Below, piece by piece: positions 33,354-44,762 of a stretch of 64,000 nt of DNA. The notes below the pieces were generated by a model. That model had not been told where the DNA came from. It did not search any database and saw nothing but the letters and a program-made list of their open reading frames with translations. The position numbers and the translations under genes were made by a program. Origin of the DNA: Gracilariopsis chorda (taxonomy: Eukaryota; Rhodophyta; Florideophyceae; Gracilariales; Gracilariaceae); assembly GCA_003194525.1 (NCBI GenBank), contig NBIV01000153.1, positions 62,001-126,000 on the forward strand. Direction: 5' to 3'. How positions within the stretch are numbered: position 1 is the first letter of the stretch; each line of letters opens with the position of its first letter.

Positions 33354-35490
33354 ATGGACAACCGTCAATCTACCCCTAGACATAAAGACCAACAAGGAAC
33401 CCCAGGTGCGCCCGCGCCTCCCAAAGACGTTTTAACCCCATTGCCAGCCCAGGCCGGCAAAATTTATGAACACAGGAGTACCTGCAGCCGCTACAGTGGA
33501 CGCATCATAAACCCTGTAGACAATCCCGAAAGGATAACCTGAGATTCGCCATTGGTCACTCGGCTCTGCGCGGGAATGAAACGGCCAAATCATCTGCAAT
33601 GCCCTAGGAATGATGCAGAACAGCCTCAAGAATTAGCTGCCACCGCATCCACCCCCCGTATGGTGGAAGATGTTGCCACTCTCCTATGGCCTCAACTCCG
33701 CTCTTGTTGCGAGAACAACAATTCCTCAGGGACCAACTGGAAAGAGCATTACGAGAGCGCCTCTACTCTCTGACAGACCAATTGATTCCTCAGGTTTTCC
33801 AGTCAGGCGTCCTCGTAGAGTCTATTGCCACGACCATTCAAAAAGAAGTCACCAGCCACGCAGGCACACTTCGCAACCTTCGGGCTGTTTCACAAAGTTT
33901 ACCGTTGGACGGCTATCGGTCAGCTCACACGAAACCTTAGGGTGCGGCTATAGTTGTATCTCTTCTCCTAGGTGCATCACAAGAAGGCCCATTGGGTTAT
34001 ATACTGCCAGGATAAGAGAGATATCTGAGACAAAGAGGCCGGGCGGCAGATGAGGCTAGTGGAGGGCACGGCGTTCGATACGCCGACGAGTACCTCGAGG
34101 ACGATGAAGAGTTTACCCCAAAGGACTTCGTAAATACCGAGACCCTACGAAGAAAAAGACCTAACCGAAGGCAGAAGTCAAGGACGAACAATCGGAAGAG
34201 GCACCACTTGGAATCGAATGATGACCGTTCGAACTCGTCAGAGTCTTTCGAAACCGATACGGATGAAGCGGATATATGGTGCCTAAAACCACTGGTCACG
34301 ACTTATGAACTTTTCCGGAAGGTCTTAGACGTGAATACGTACGCTTTATTGATCGCTCCACGCAATACACCTCTTGGGTCGCCAAAACGATAGCCTGGTT
34401 GGTGAGGAGAATGCAACTGACCGTCCCAGACAAGTTCTCTGGAAAGGAAATCATCACAATCTTTAAGTTTCGGAACTCGTTCCAGGTGGCCTGTGGTCAA
34501 AATGGATTCCATGACAGAGCTGCACTTTATGGTTTCCAATTTTTCCTAAGTGAACAAGCGAAAGATCAAGTGGTCCCCAAGATCTCCGGCTCGGCTAACC
34601 CCATCGATGCCCGAGATTCGGAGCTCCTGTTGACGTACCCAGAGGTTGTCCGTTACTTGTTGGGAACGTATACAACTGACGACCACCTAGTGGATGCCTA
34701 CTGGAAGGTAGTTGGTTACCACCGTTCCAACATGTCCAAGAGGGATTACGCCAACCACCTCTAGACTAGAGCCCACAGACGGAGGAATATATGCTCTCAA
34801 GATCGACTTAAGGGATATTTTATCGCGAGGTTACTCCCAGCAATACGTACTAATGTCCAAAACTATCACACTGCCCACCCGCAGGTAACACTGCATCAAT
34901 TGGTGTCATGCGCCGAGGGATACGGCAAGACCTATAGGAATTATCGTTGGCCGGGTGGTGCACATACCAGGGGTGGCGCAAGGCCCTTAGCTGGACGAGG
35001 GAAGGCCCACATGGTAGGGTCCTCTTCAGAATCAGACTCTGCTTTTGGACATTCAGACAGCAGAGATATCTTCGCTGTGAGGTTCTCCTCAGCTCCTTCT
35101 GGAGGGCCATCGGCCTTTTCGTCAGAGACGACAACCACATTTGCCCTGGTGACGCCCGTATACTCCTTAGTTGCCCCCGGAAAGGGCGTGACTACGGAGT
35201 CCAGTCAGGCCTGTTATACTTGCATTTTTATGGCCTGCCCATGTGATTGCATTAAGTGTATACCTGAAGACATCCGCAAGGGAATTATGACACGTACGGA
35301 GGAGAAATATCAGGTGCGCCGAGTTGAGGGTTATTTCGATAGGATGTGTTCTCCGAGAATGACTGGAACGCCCAGGAGCTCCAAGTACGTGACCCTGCTG
35401 ACTAAAATGGTGAAGGTACCTCAGATATACATGGTCGAAGACCCAAGGGATACCGTTGAGCTCCTGGACGGACAAGGCGATCCTGCAGCG
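33354..35490 (+). pseudogene. gag: Gypsy-3 gag
   Basis: It starts with ATG 128 bp after the LTR (MDNRQSTPRH), in a region of broken frames. The capsid-like part is best seen at 34399-34764 (QVACGQNGFHDRAALYGFQ, then TYPEVVRYLLGTYTT) and matches Gypsy-2 gag. The frame 34900-35499 continues in a Cys-rich stretch (CYTCIFMACPCDCIKC) that could be a degenerate zinc-binding region. It would form the particle shell. Multiple frameshifts make it non-functional. Confidence 0.65.
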
Positions 35491-35529
35491 CTGACGTGAC
35501 AGGAAAACAACCAGAGGGAAGCATAGAGG

Positions 35530-36270
35530 CGTTTTGTTCCTCTCAAACCTGCCACCTCAACTCACTCGACTCGCACACCGCAGGGGAGAAGGAAAGAAAG
35601 GAACCAAAGGACGACAGGACTACTGTCTCCAGTCGAGTGTACGCTGTGGACCAATGGAAGGATATAGAGGACGCTGTCTCTGCCTCAGAAAGGACAAATA
35701 TAAACTACACGGAACTTTGATATTGCACCCGAATACCACAAGGACATTTACGGCCGTATTGGACACGGGTGCAGGCCCCAACTTGGTGCACACAAACTTC
35801 TTGCCATTGGGATGGGAACGGATGATACAGGACCAAAAATCACCAAAGCTAACAGACGCATCCCGTCAGCAATGGTCATTAGTGGAGTAATACCACTGTA
35901 TGTCTAATTCGGCTACCTGAAGATCAAGACCTGGTTTCTTGTATGTCCGAATCTGGGGGCGGAAGGGCTCCTAGGGACAAGCTTCGTTGACAGATATGTA
36001 AAATCAATCTATCATGGCCAAAAAAGGGTAGCTTTCCATCGGAGGCCACCTTTGGCAAATCGTTGGCTCACGCCCTGGACCCAAGGCTGCCCCAGCCAAA
36101 GCCAAATTTCCCACAAGAACCGGTTTCATCAAGGTCAGACTGGCCAAGGCGATAGTCATACCGCCTATGACCCAGGTGGCCACTGCAGCAGTATGCGAAT
36201 TTGTAGGGCTTTTTGTTCTGCAAAACCATCACAAGTTGGTAATGAAAAACCTATATTTCATGGCCAATAG
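35530..36270 (+). pseudogene. Gypsy-3 aspartic protease remnant
   Basis: The retropepsin motif VLDTGAGPNLV is read near 35755-35790, homologous to ILDTGAGLNLV of Gypsy-2. Downstream (to about 36270) further homologous text is spread over two frames. Frameshifted and inactive. Confidence 0.7.
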
Positions 36271-36389
36271 AGTCATGAATGTGGTGCCAGATCGGCCATT
36301 TCCAGTCACCATGAGCAACTTCCGTGGCAAGCCTACGAGTGTCTCTAAGGGCGTAGTGGTGGGAATATCTATGCCCGCCCCTATGGAGA

Positions 36390-37998
36390 TTGTGGAGATC
36401 GTCCCAGAGAAGTTGCTGCCCATTTGTGACCTCCAGGCCAGTTGGCAAAATGACGGCAAACTTGGCATGTACTTTGAGCCCTACAGGGCAAAAGTCATTG
36501 ACCTCCTCAAGGACTTCGCTGGCATGTCGAGTTGGAGATTGGCGGAGATTGGGGGAGATTGATGCCACAAAGCATCGAATCAACCTTAAACACGAGGCTA
36601 CGTCCAGATATCAGCAACCGTACCGGACAGGTCTAAAAAGGACTCGAAGTAGTAGCTAGGGAAGTGGAAAAAAATGTAGTCCGCAGAGGTGATCCAACGT
36701 TCTCCATCCAAAGAAGCCGAATGGGCAAGCATTTTGGTCCTTGTTGCGAAGAATGACGAGACCGTACGGTTTTGTGTTGATTACCGCAAACTAAATGCGA
36801 TGACCAAGAGGGATACTAACCCTATCCTCCATATGGACGATTGACAACTTTCACTCGGAGACGCGCACATTTTCACCACCTTGGATGCCAACTGTGGCTA
36901 TTGGCAAGTACCTATGGACGACAAAGCTAAGTAACTGACTACTTTCAATACACATGAGGTACTGTTCCGGTTTACGCGGATGCTCTTTGGTCTCATGAAT
37001 GCACCAGCAACTTTCCAACGGGCCATGCATATCGTTTTACCCAGGGTCAAATGGATGTTCGCTTTGGTCTACTTAGGTGATGTCATCATATTTTCCAGGC
37101 CCATTCGGGAACATTTCACCCATGTGAAGTCAGTCTTTAGGTTACTCCAACAGGCGGTCGTCACGTTGAGACTGAAGAAGTGTTACTTCTTTCAGACATC
37201 CGTGGACTACCTTGGACATGTGGTCCTGCCGGAAAAACCAAGTGGCCAAGACCACAATTAATGCTATACGTGAAGCCCGGCTACTGAGAAATCATACGAA
37301 ATTGCGCTCCTTCTTTGGCCTGTGTTATGTTCACCGTACGTTTGTCTCTGGGTTTGCAAACATAGCAGTCCCCCTTAATGAGATGCTGAAAAAAGGAACC
37401 CCATCCGAGTTTTATGACCTAGTGGACGAGCAATATAATGCCTACCAAAACCTCAAGGAACATTTGGTTGATCCGCCGGTCTTGGCGTTACCCAGGGCCA
37501 ATAAGCCGTATATATTGGATATGGATGCATTTACGACCCAGATGGGCTGCACGTTTTTTCCCAGAGCAGGATTGCCTTAAGGACAGCCGCCCAGTGTGTT
37601 ACTGGAGTAGATCCCTGACCAAGGCCGAAAAGACCTACAGCACAACGGAAAAGGAGTTTCTGGGCATTGTGTGGTAAGTGCTACACCTTCGGCTATTCTT
37701 GAAAGGAACTCGCCTTACCATTAGGACCGATCACAACTCTCTCCACTGGCTACTGAACATGACACACGCGTCGTCCCGCCCGGCCCTATGGAGACTACGC
37801 TTGGCCGAATTTGATTACGAAGTGACCTTCAGGACTCGATTGAAACATCAAGCCGCAGATGCGTTCTCATGCATTTTGACCTATAGTACAGACCAAAGCC
37901 CACTAGGCGAAGAGATTTCCACGATTTGGGACGTACCACAAGACATAGAATACGATGACGAAGGAATCATTCTGATGGAGATGAGGTCGACCCAGTAG
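36390..37998 (+). pseudogene. pol: Gypsy-3 reverse transcriptase and RNase H
   Basis: Fragments in several frames follow the Gypsy-2 order: VDYRKLNAM (36780), TLDANCGYWQVP (36880), MLFGLMNAPATFQRAMH (36980) and the catalytic box as VYLGDVIIF. There the first Asp of the xxDD box has become Gly, so this RT is catalytically dead as well as frameshifted. RNase H: DMDAF in place of DTDAS, TTEKEFLGIVW, RTDHNSLHWLL and HQAADAFS. Same family as Gypsy-2. Confidence 0.85.
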
Positions 37999-38210
37999 AC
38001 AGACAGACACGGTGCAGTGACCTTTGCACCGTGGAATGGAAAGAAGCACCATTGGATGTCCATCAGGCCCAGTCGGAAAGCTCGGATCTAGCGACGATAC
38101 CCCTCTAGGAATTCGTTTACGCCCAGGAACAGGACGACTACTGCGTCCACGTAGGACAGAAAGTAGAGGCTACTTGGGTCACTGTCTGACTATGACCGCC
38201 AAGGCATATT

Positions 38211-39328
38211 ATGGTACAGATCACAATTGGACGGGAACATACAAAGGGTGATGCCCAAGGCCTTGCGCGTCTCCTATACCTCGCTCACTACCCGAACCTA
38301 GCTGGCCATCTTGGAGGTATGAAGATGTACCAGACCTTCAGGAAATATTTCTACTGGCCCCTTATGGCCAATTGTGTAAAGAAAACGGAAAGGACTTGTG
38401 CAGCATGTGCGAACATCCGAGGCACGAACGCGTTACACAAAGAGAAGCTGAAGCTATCTCCAGCGGCTGGGCCTTTGAAGTTCATCGCGATGAAAATTTT
38501 AGAGCAATTTCCGATATCGGTCGATGGTATCCGGTGCATCTTGGTGATTACCGATCGGTTTACTAAGTTAACCCGGACAATTACGCTTAGATACGCAAAC
38601 GCGAAGGGCCTCGCCATGGCTTTTCTCGTCCATTGGATATACGCTTATGCACTACCGATTTACTTCTCTACGGACAATGGCTCTCAGTTTATCTCTAAGG
38701 TCTTCGAGCACGTGTGCTAGGCTTCAGGTCTGAAGCATCTCTTTACCAGCGCGTATCACCCTCAAACCAATGGAAAAGCCGAAAAGTCCAACAGAACCCT
38801 GGCCAAGAGGTGGTTTATTACGTTTCCGAGAACCAATTGGACTGGAATGACAATGTTCCGGCTTTGTTTTATGCATATAATACTCAAGTGCATAAATCTA
38901 CTGGTACTACTCCCTTCGACCTCACCCTCGTACGTGCCCCGACGACGTACATGGTTGACCTGCAGAACATCGCCAAGCCTCAAGACATAACGACAGAAAT
39001 GACCCCCACTAAGGCCAAGTGGTATTCGCTTAAGCGACTTGATGCCATCCTTAGGGCAGCGAAAACCGCACTGGACAAAGCGCAGGAACGTTGTGAGGCC
39101 GACTTTGATAGATCCGTCTGCTTTACGCTACAGATGGCCATAGAAGATTATGTCCATTTGGACAGATCACAGAAGGAAAAACAAGAATCCGAGCACATCA
39201 CCAACAAACTGTTACCTAAGTCCACTGGGCCGTTCAAGGTTCTCAAGTCCCGAGGACACACGGTTACTATTGATAGCGAGGGCATCCAAGACACCGTCAC
39301 CATTGAACAAACCTCCTTGACCCCTTGA
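38211..39328 (+). pseudogene. Gypsy-3 integrase
   Basis: Frame 38211-38720 has the HHCC zinc finger (HYPNLAGHLGG, CAACANIRG) and core elements; 38714-39328 continues after a TAG near 38718. Core: FIAMKILEQFP, where the first catalytic Asp (FIAIDLL in Gypsy-2) is Lys; FSTDNGSQFISKVFE (second Asp); and YHPQTNGKAEKSNRTL (Glu) in another frame. The C-terminal tail ends TVTIDSEGIQDTVTIEQ. It would have integrated the element; now inactive. Confidence 0.85.
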
Positions 39329-39398
39329 ACACGTTCCAGAGGCGCTTGGGACTCGCACGATCAGCCAAACCGAGCCCACTACTGCCAAAGAACACCTG

Positions 39399-39857
39399 GT
39401 GACTAACCCCATGGTTCGTGGGGACCCGCGCGTTTCGGCAGATCCAGAAGCTCCTTCCCCAGATGGCTACGGCTCTCTGGCCGACATGCTACTTCTCGAG
39501 GAAATATCTGACCCCCTGGATTTCGCCCCCAACGCTACTTTTTTGGAGACCAACAGATACGGTCCTCTAGACGAAATGAATTTACCAGAAAACGCCGGAC
39601 TAGACCACCAAAGAGACTACGTAATTGATCGCATCGTCTCTGCTGAGTTGAACGATGAAAGAGATGTGCACTCCAAAGACCAGCGGTGTGGCTACGAGCC
39701 TAAGGATGATACCTGTCTCCCACGGTCAGCCATCTCCAACCATTTTCTAGCCCGCTATTGGTCCAAAACAGGCCACAAGGTGCGTGACCTTCAGAACGGG
39801 GGTATCCCTGGCCACAAATTTGTTTTAACGCGTGCTTCATCCGCCTCCAGCCAATAA
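39399..39857 (+). pseudogene. Gypsy-3 linker and degenerate chromodomain
   Basis: The 152-codon frame begins with an acidic Pro-rich linker and contains RDYVIDRIVSAEL, GYEPKDDTCLP and ISNHFLARYW, which match the chromodomain pattern (VVxxIl..., GYxPxdDTWep, ...fiaxYW) with the central Trp replaced by Cys. It lies immediately after integrase, as in Gypsy-1 and Gypsy-2. Confidence 0.55.
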
Positions 39858-40195
39858 GAGCGAAGTCTCTGAACCGCCTCCCGCGTGACCCCATTCATGG
39901 GCCCAGAGTGCGTTCCTCCCGAGGTTTACCGCGATAATGTCCGTCTTGGGCTCCATATGCCTCTGCCGTCCGTGAGCAATTGAAGCCAAAAACCAAGTGA
40001 ATCAGGAGCAGACAGGTAACTGACAGGAAACACGCAACGAAATCTTGGGGACGTGTTTTGGAGCCTACCTGTGGGCATGCCAGTTCTGACGGGAAGACCG
40101 GAGATACGAGCGAGATCCCAAGCGTATGGAGGCCTGACATGGGCCACAGGTGAACATTAGATTTCACTAAAAGCTTCTAGCCAGAGAGAAGACTA

Positions 40196-42512
40196 CTAGG
40201 ATGACGCTGCTGGTTGAAGGGACCCTGTGCAGGTACGCGTACGAGCTAGACTCCGTGCCCAATTGGACGAGGCACCACCCAAGGACTCTGAGTCCGAAAG
40301 TTTTAGGCCGAAATGGTTGACCAGTTCCGTCGCGACGCGCTCGGATATCATCTTAACGTTCTCCTCCAAGATGGTCGTTAAAGCGTCCCTGAACTCTTGG
40401 TTACGCTGAACCAGCGAATAGTACCGTGTGGCACGGAAAGCGTAGGGATGGGTAGCACGGAGAGCTTCCACTATACCAGTGGTTTCAAGGATACCAACAG
40501 ACGTGCAGACCTTCTTCAAGGCATCAGATGCCATGGTAATGGCCTCAGGGATGACCGGCGCAGGAGGAGGAGGAGCAGCCAAAGGAGTGGACACTGTCAG
40601 GGACGAAGAGGGGTGCGGAACCAGTAGGGCTATGGACACCTCTGGGGCCTCGGCTACGTCTACTTTGCTCACTGGCGCAACAGATGGCTCAACTGACGGG
40701 CCTGGTACCGGAATCGCTGCCTGCTATCGGACCGAAGGGTGAACACAATCTTCGTGGAATCCAATGGCCTGAGGGTAGTAGTCCAGTACGGAATGGCGTG
40801 GCACGTTGAAGAGGACAGCCAATAATGGTTGGGCCTGGTAGATGTTCCTGTCTTCATCGCCTAGGCGGTGTTGCGGAATTGGGGAAAAGGCGTCCGTACC
40901 ATAATTGTACCAAAGGATACCAGGGGTCTGCGGCCAGTCCACTTTAATGACGTAGTCGAAAAAGGCCTTGCTTCTTCCACCCCGTACTCCATATCCCTGA
41001 CGATGCTCTGGAACTCCAACTCCCGGAAGAGCCGCATCAAGGGCCGGGGTAGTGGCACAAGTTGACCTTCAGAACTGGGAAGCACCCGCTCATTCCAGAT
41101 GCGGTAATCATTCTCACGGACGTTATCTTGGAAGGCATGGCGAGTGGTATCCAGAAAGGCCATGACAAAGGACACGAGCCCCCTCGGCGAAAAGCACCTG
41201 CCAGGTTAACCAGAGGAAACGTGTGGTGAAGTCGCTCTATAGCTGGTAAGTGTGGTAGGCCACGAAGGACGGAGTAGGGACCATAAGGAGGTTCGGAACC
41301 TGCCACATTGTGGCCTCAGGACCCGCGCTAGGCGGAAGCAATGGGACATATAGGGAAGACCTGCGGGACGAAGGCCTGTCATGAAACTCCACCTGGTGCC
41401 AGCAGAAGACGTACCTCAGGTTGGTGTGGATGCCTCCATCGGGTTCGATCATATCATTCCAATAGGTCTGGTTGAATAGGCACTACAAGTGGTCGTACGG
41501 GGGCTTGAAGCAGACCAATCCGAGAAGGTTATGAATCGGCAGAGGAAAGGGGGTCCTAGGGTCGCCTTGCATAGAATTCAAGTTCTCCAGGAGCTTGTTT
41601 AACTGCCATTGGTAGTCCGTCTCCTCGCCAAAACGGGGGAAAGTGCATGTATGTCAGAACTAGAGCGTGGCAACACGCGACCAAACGGATATCAGAAGGA
41701 ACTTGGAGCCAGCGGTTCTACCAAAAATCTTCCTGGGACTTCTTCTTGTCGCGGCCGTAGTTGGGAATTTCGGCCAACCGACGGGCGTCCAGATATTGGT
41801 CAGCGTATCGCACGAACTCAGTGACCGAACTCGATAGGTCAGTACTCCTTACGGCCATGGGATTATGGCCTAAACTGTGGTCGTATTTGTCACCGAGATG
41901 CTCATAAGCGCTGCCTGGGACCAAAGCCATGTTGGCCGAAGTTACGGTCATGGCCGTCGGGAGAATATGGCCGAAGCCGTCATAGTGCAACAGGTAGCTA
42001 TAAGACGCCTTATATGCTTCCGAGGACATGCATGATTTAGATGCTATCGATAACTCGGCACAGCGCACACGACACCAGAGGAAACCAATGGTGTGAAACC
42101 TGAAAGGCCAGGGACGCGCAACTAGATCTACCAAAGGGGAGAGAAAAGTGGACGCACTGGGACAATACGGGGAGAGGCAAGCGACCAAAAGGACGAAGCG
42201 ACTAGGAGGGAAGTGTAAATGCCCGCGCACGGGGTAGGAGGACTGCAGAAGCATGTGGAGCGCCGAGAGGTCGACGTTCTCCGAAAGGCGAGGTACTCCT
42301 GCTAAAGATAAATGGTATAATAGCGGCCACGTGCGAGTTACTGGAAAAGCGACCAAATGGGCGCAAAGTGATGACGTTGCCATAGACCCTATGAGAGGGG
42401 TGAGTGCCATTTTTTGAACCAAACGATGGATGCCTGAAAAAGGAATGAGTACACAAGCACAGCAAACCAATCGAGGGGAAGCCCTCGAACGGGGAAGGAG
42501 TGGTACTTCCAA
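40196..42512 (-). pseudogene. Antisense coding block inside Gypsy-3, unknown function
   Basis: I do not recognise this protein. On the strand opposite to gag-pol, between the chromodomain and the 3' LTR, a long coding region reads from about 42512 towards pol with a few frameshifts. Pieces: 42512-41718 (264 codons; best text from HYDGFGHILPTAMTVTSAN to NYGRDKKKSQEDFW), then NKLLENLNSMQGDPRTPF and IEPDGGIHTNLRYVFCWHQ (41640-41237), 41175-40861 (FLDTTRHAFQDNVRENDYR), about 40930-40740 (LWYNYGTDAFSPIPQHRL), and 40672-40196, Pro/Ala-rich and then helical (SVGILETTGIVEALRATHP). The pieces are collinear and protein-like, about 600 residues in total. Either an antisense accessory ORF, as known in some plant Gypsy elements, or a captured gene. 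Confidence 0.55.
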
Positions 42513-42545
42513 TGGACAAGAAGCGACCGACGGAACGTCTGATCT

Positions 42546-42559
42546 TAAGGAGAGAGAGC
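42546..42559 (+). other. Polypurine tract of Gypsy-3
   Basis: AAGGAGAGAGAGC directly before the 3' LTR, the expected plus-strand primer of reverse transcription. Confidence 0.8.
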
Positions 42560-43081
42560 GGTAGGAGAATAACCATTGGGCAAGTGAGGTAATGTGTAGG
42601 AACCAGGTCCTGAGCTGATAAAGGTCAGATCATTGCTAGTTCGTCTGCTCCATGTGGCCAAGCCGGGTGCCGGTGAAGGAGATACCAGGAGACCTGCCGA
42701 ATGCCAAGGTACGGTGATCTCCGGTTTATTTCTGTAGTAGTTTTAATCATTTTTTAGAGTAGTTGCCGGAGGTCAGAGCGCCGCGTAGACCATATAGGTT
42801 ACCCGAGTGCCACCAACCTCCGAAGAGTAAAGAAAACCACCATCGCAGTTTTCTTAATATCGTATGCAGCTATTAGACGCCAAAGGCCTCTAAGCCATCG
42901 CTACCATTCTCCCGGCCTGTATGGGATTGGGATAGCGCCCGCCATTGCCTTTCGTTGCCATTTGGTGCCCGAATCACCAGTCGACCCAATGAAATGTCAT
43001 CACAGTGACTGGTTCTCTGCCACTACGACCCCTCAGTAGACTACAACTCCAGTTGGCCATACGACGTAGTATTTTACTACA
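42560..43081 (+). repeat. 3' LTR of Gypsy-3
   Basis: 522 bp, aligned end to end with 32713-33225. It ends TTTTACTACA, followed by the GTACA target duplication. Confidence 0.93.
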
Positions 43082-44283
43082 GTACACCTTCTCCAATCTC
43101 CGCAGTTCAATGAATATATCACCATCTCGCACTTTGCCAATAGCTTTCTTAGCAAGAGATGTCATCTTGACAAACCATTGAGTACAAACAAGTCGTTCGA
43201 CAATTTCTCCACCTCTGTAACTTTTTGACACTTGGTTGAAATGGTTCTCTATTTTAATGACATGACCTTCCTTATCCATTGCATCCCACAGTTTCCCTTG
43301 TGCTTCAAACCTATCCAAACCGGCCATACTCCCTTCATTAGAGGTCAAAATAAAATCATTGTTCAATATGTTGATTATTGATAGGTTGTGCATCTTTCCC
43401 AGTTCATAGTCATTTTTGATCATGACCAGGTGTAATCTCTAGTGCACCGGTACCAGAACTCAGCAATAACTGGGACATGTCATCCGGTAACTGGAACACA
43501 CAAAGTTTTCCCAACGTACTATATGTACCTCCAATCACACAGATGAAGACGGGGAGCAGTATCACCGAGGATGATCTCGGACGAGTTGTTGCAACCGGGA
43601 TGAGTCCACTTCCATCGCTAAGGGGATAAGGAAAGCGGTAATGTTCTCCATTTTCTTTGGAGAACTGAACTGCTAGATCGCTCACTGCAGTGCGCAGGGT
43701 TGAACTCCAGTTAACCATGTAGTCACATCTGTAACTCAGTCCCTGATCATGCGGACGTTTAAAAGATTCCGCGACTGGAGCAGATATATGTTCTTCCAGT
43801 GTGAATCCAGAACGGCCCCAGTCGGAACTAGCGCCAAGTCGTCGCATGCGGACCCTAATTTAATCACCCTTCTCTTTTTTCCATTTCCACACACGCTTAA
43901 AACCGTATTCCGATCTGTTCATCGTGAGTGAATCCCTCTTTGGCTAATTCGATCTCGACAACTACTTGGGCGGCAATTCCGGTATGGTCGATTCCAGGCA
44001 GCCACAAAGTAGGCTTTCGGCGTAGACCATGAGAGCGTGTCAAATAATTTCGACGTTAACGAACATGGCATATCCATTATGCAGACCACCTGTTACATTC
44101 TTCGGAGGCATACAAATAGTAAACGTTTCTTTGCCGTTTGGAGTGAATGGGTTCAAGAGGCCTGCAGATTCCCATTACTGATACGAAAAACTGCTTAACG
44201 CCCTTTGAAGCATAGCGAGGTAGCACTTTGCTCTGTAGCAGTTCCTCTGGTAACGATGCTAGTGGATCGAACGTGGGCGGCAA
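43082..44283 (-). pseudogene. valS: Valyl-tRNA synthetase pseudogene, N-terminal half
   Basis: Minus strand, several frames. From 44283: LPPTFDPLASLPEE, then PFTPNGKETFTICMPPKNVTG with GGLHNGYAMF (the class I HIGH-type motif, usually HxGH, here HNGY). Next [19 protein letters not shown], the editing-domain part (43847-43410: MRRLGASSDWG, YRCDYMVNWSSTLRTAVSDL, VATTRPR, GTGALEITPGHD), and 43423-43082 (MAGLDRFEAQGKLWDAM, QWFVKM, LEKVY). Together with 31132-32712 this gives about 925 codons, a full-length ValRS. The altered HIGH motif and frameshifts show it was a pseudogene or was dying. Upstream text at 44660-44290 might be a former transit-peptide region. Confidence 0.9.
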
Positions 44284-44762
44284 GTAATTGGATCTGAAAG
44301 TGTCGGAAGAGTGCGAGATCGCTGATGCGCATGGTGTATGCTGAGGTCAGGAAGCAGCTCGGTTTCGAAAGCTAAGACGGTGCTCTCAAAAACCTTGTAT
44401 CTTGAGTGATGATATCTGGTCGCTGCGCAGAACGTGTGGGTCCCATGGTGTGATAAACGCCATATTTGACAGCATTTCCATGCTTCAATATTGCCAAAAG
44501 CGTGTAGCTGCGGTCCAGGTTGGGACTGAAGAAACCGTGCCTTCAGAAGATGGCGGTTATTCAGATCTGATGTGTTGCCCAGGAAAAGCAGGGCTGAGAT
44601 CATGAAAACGAAGGCCAATAGATTCCATTCAGTTCTAGCAGATCTGTATTTCCACCCCATACCACTGCACCGCCAAGTGTCTCTTTCAGTGCCGTAAATT
44701 GGAAACCCTATAATCTACCAACTACCGCCTGGGATTCTGTTCACAACACTTTCAAACACATC

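Larger units (their letters stand above)
32713..43081 (+). mobile_element. Ty3/Gypsy element 3, complete with LTRs, inserted in ValRS
   Basis: A 10,369-bp element bounded by LTRs of 513 and 522 bp and flanked by the 5-bp duplication GTACA (32708-32712 and 43082-43086). Ends are TGTAG...CTACA; the first base of the 3' LTR is mutated to G. Removing the element and one GTACA restores the continuous ValRS reading EKVYFHCLENIRDWC on the minus strand. Gene order: gag, protease, RT, RNase H, integrase, chromodomain, then a block coding on the opposite strand. The LTRs differ at, by eye, roughly one position in six or seven, so the insertion is old, and all ORFs are broken. Confidence 0.95.
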
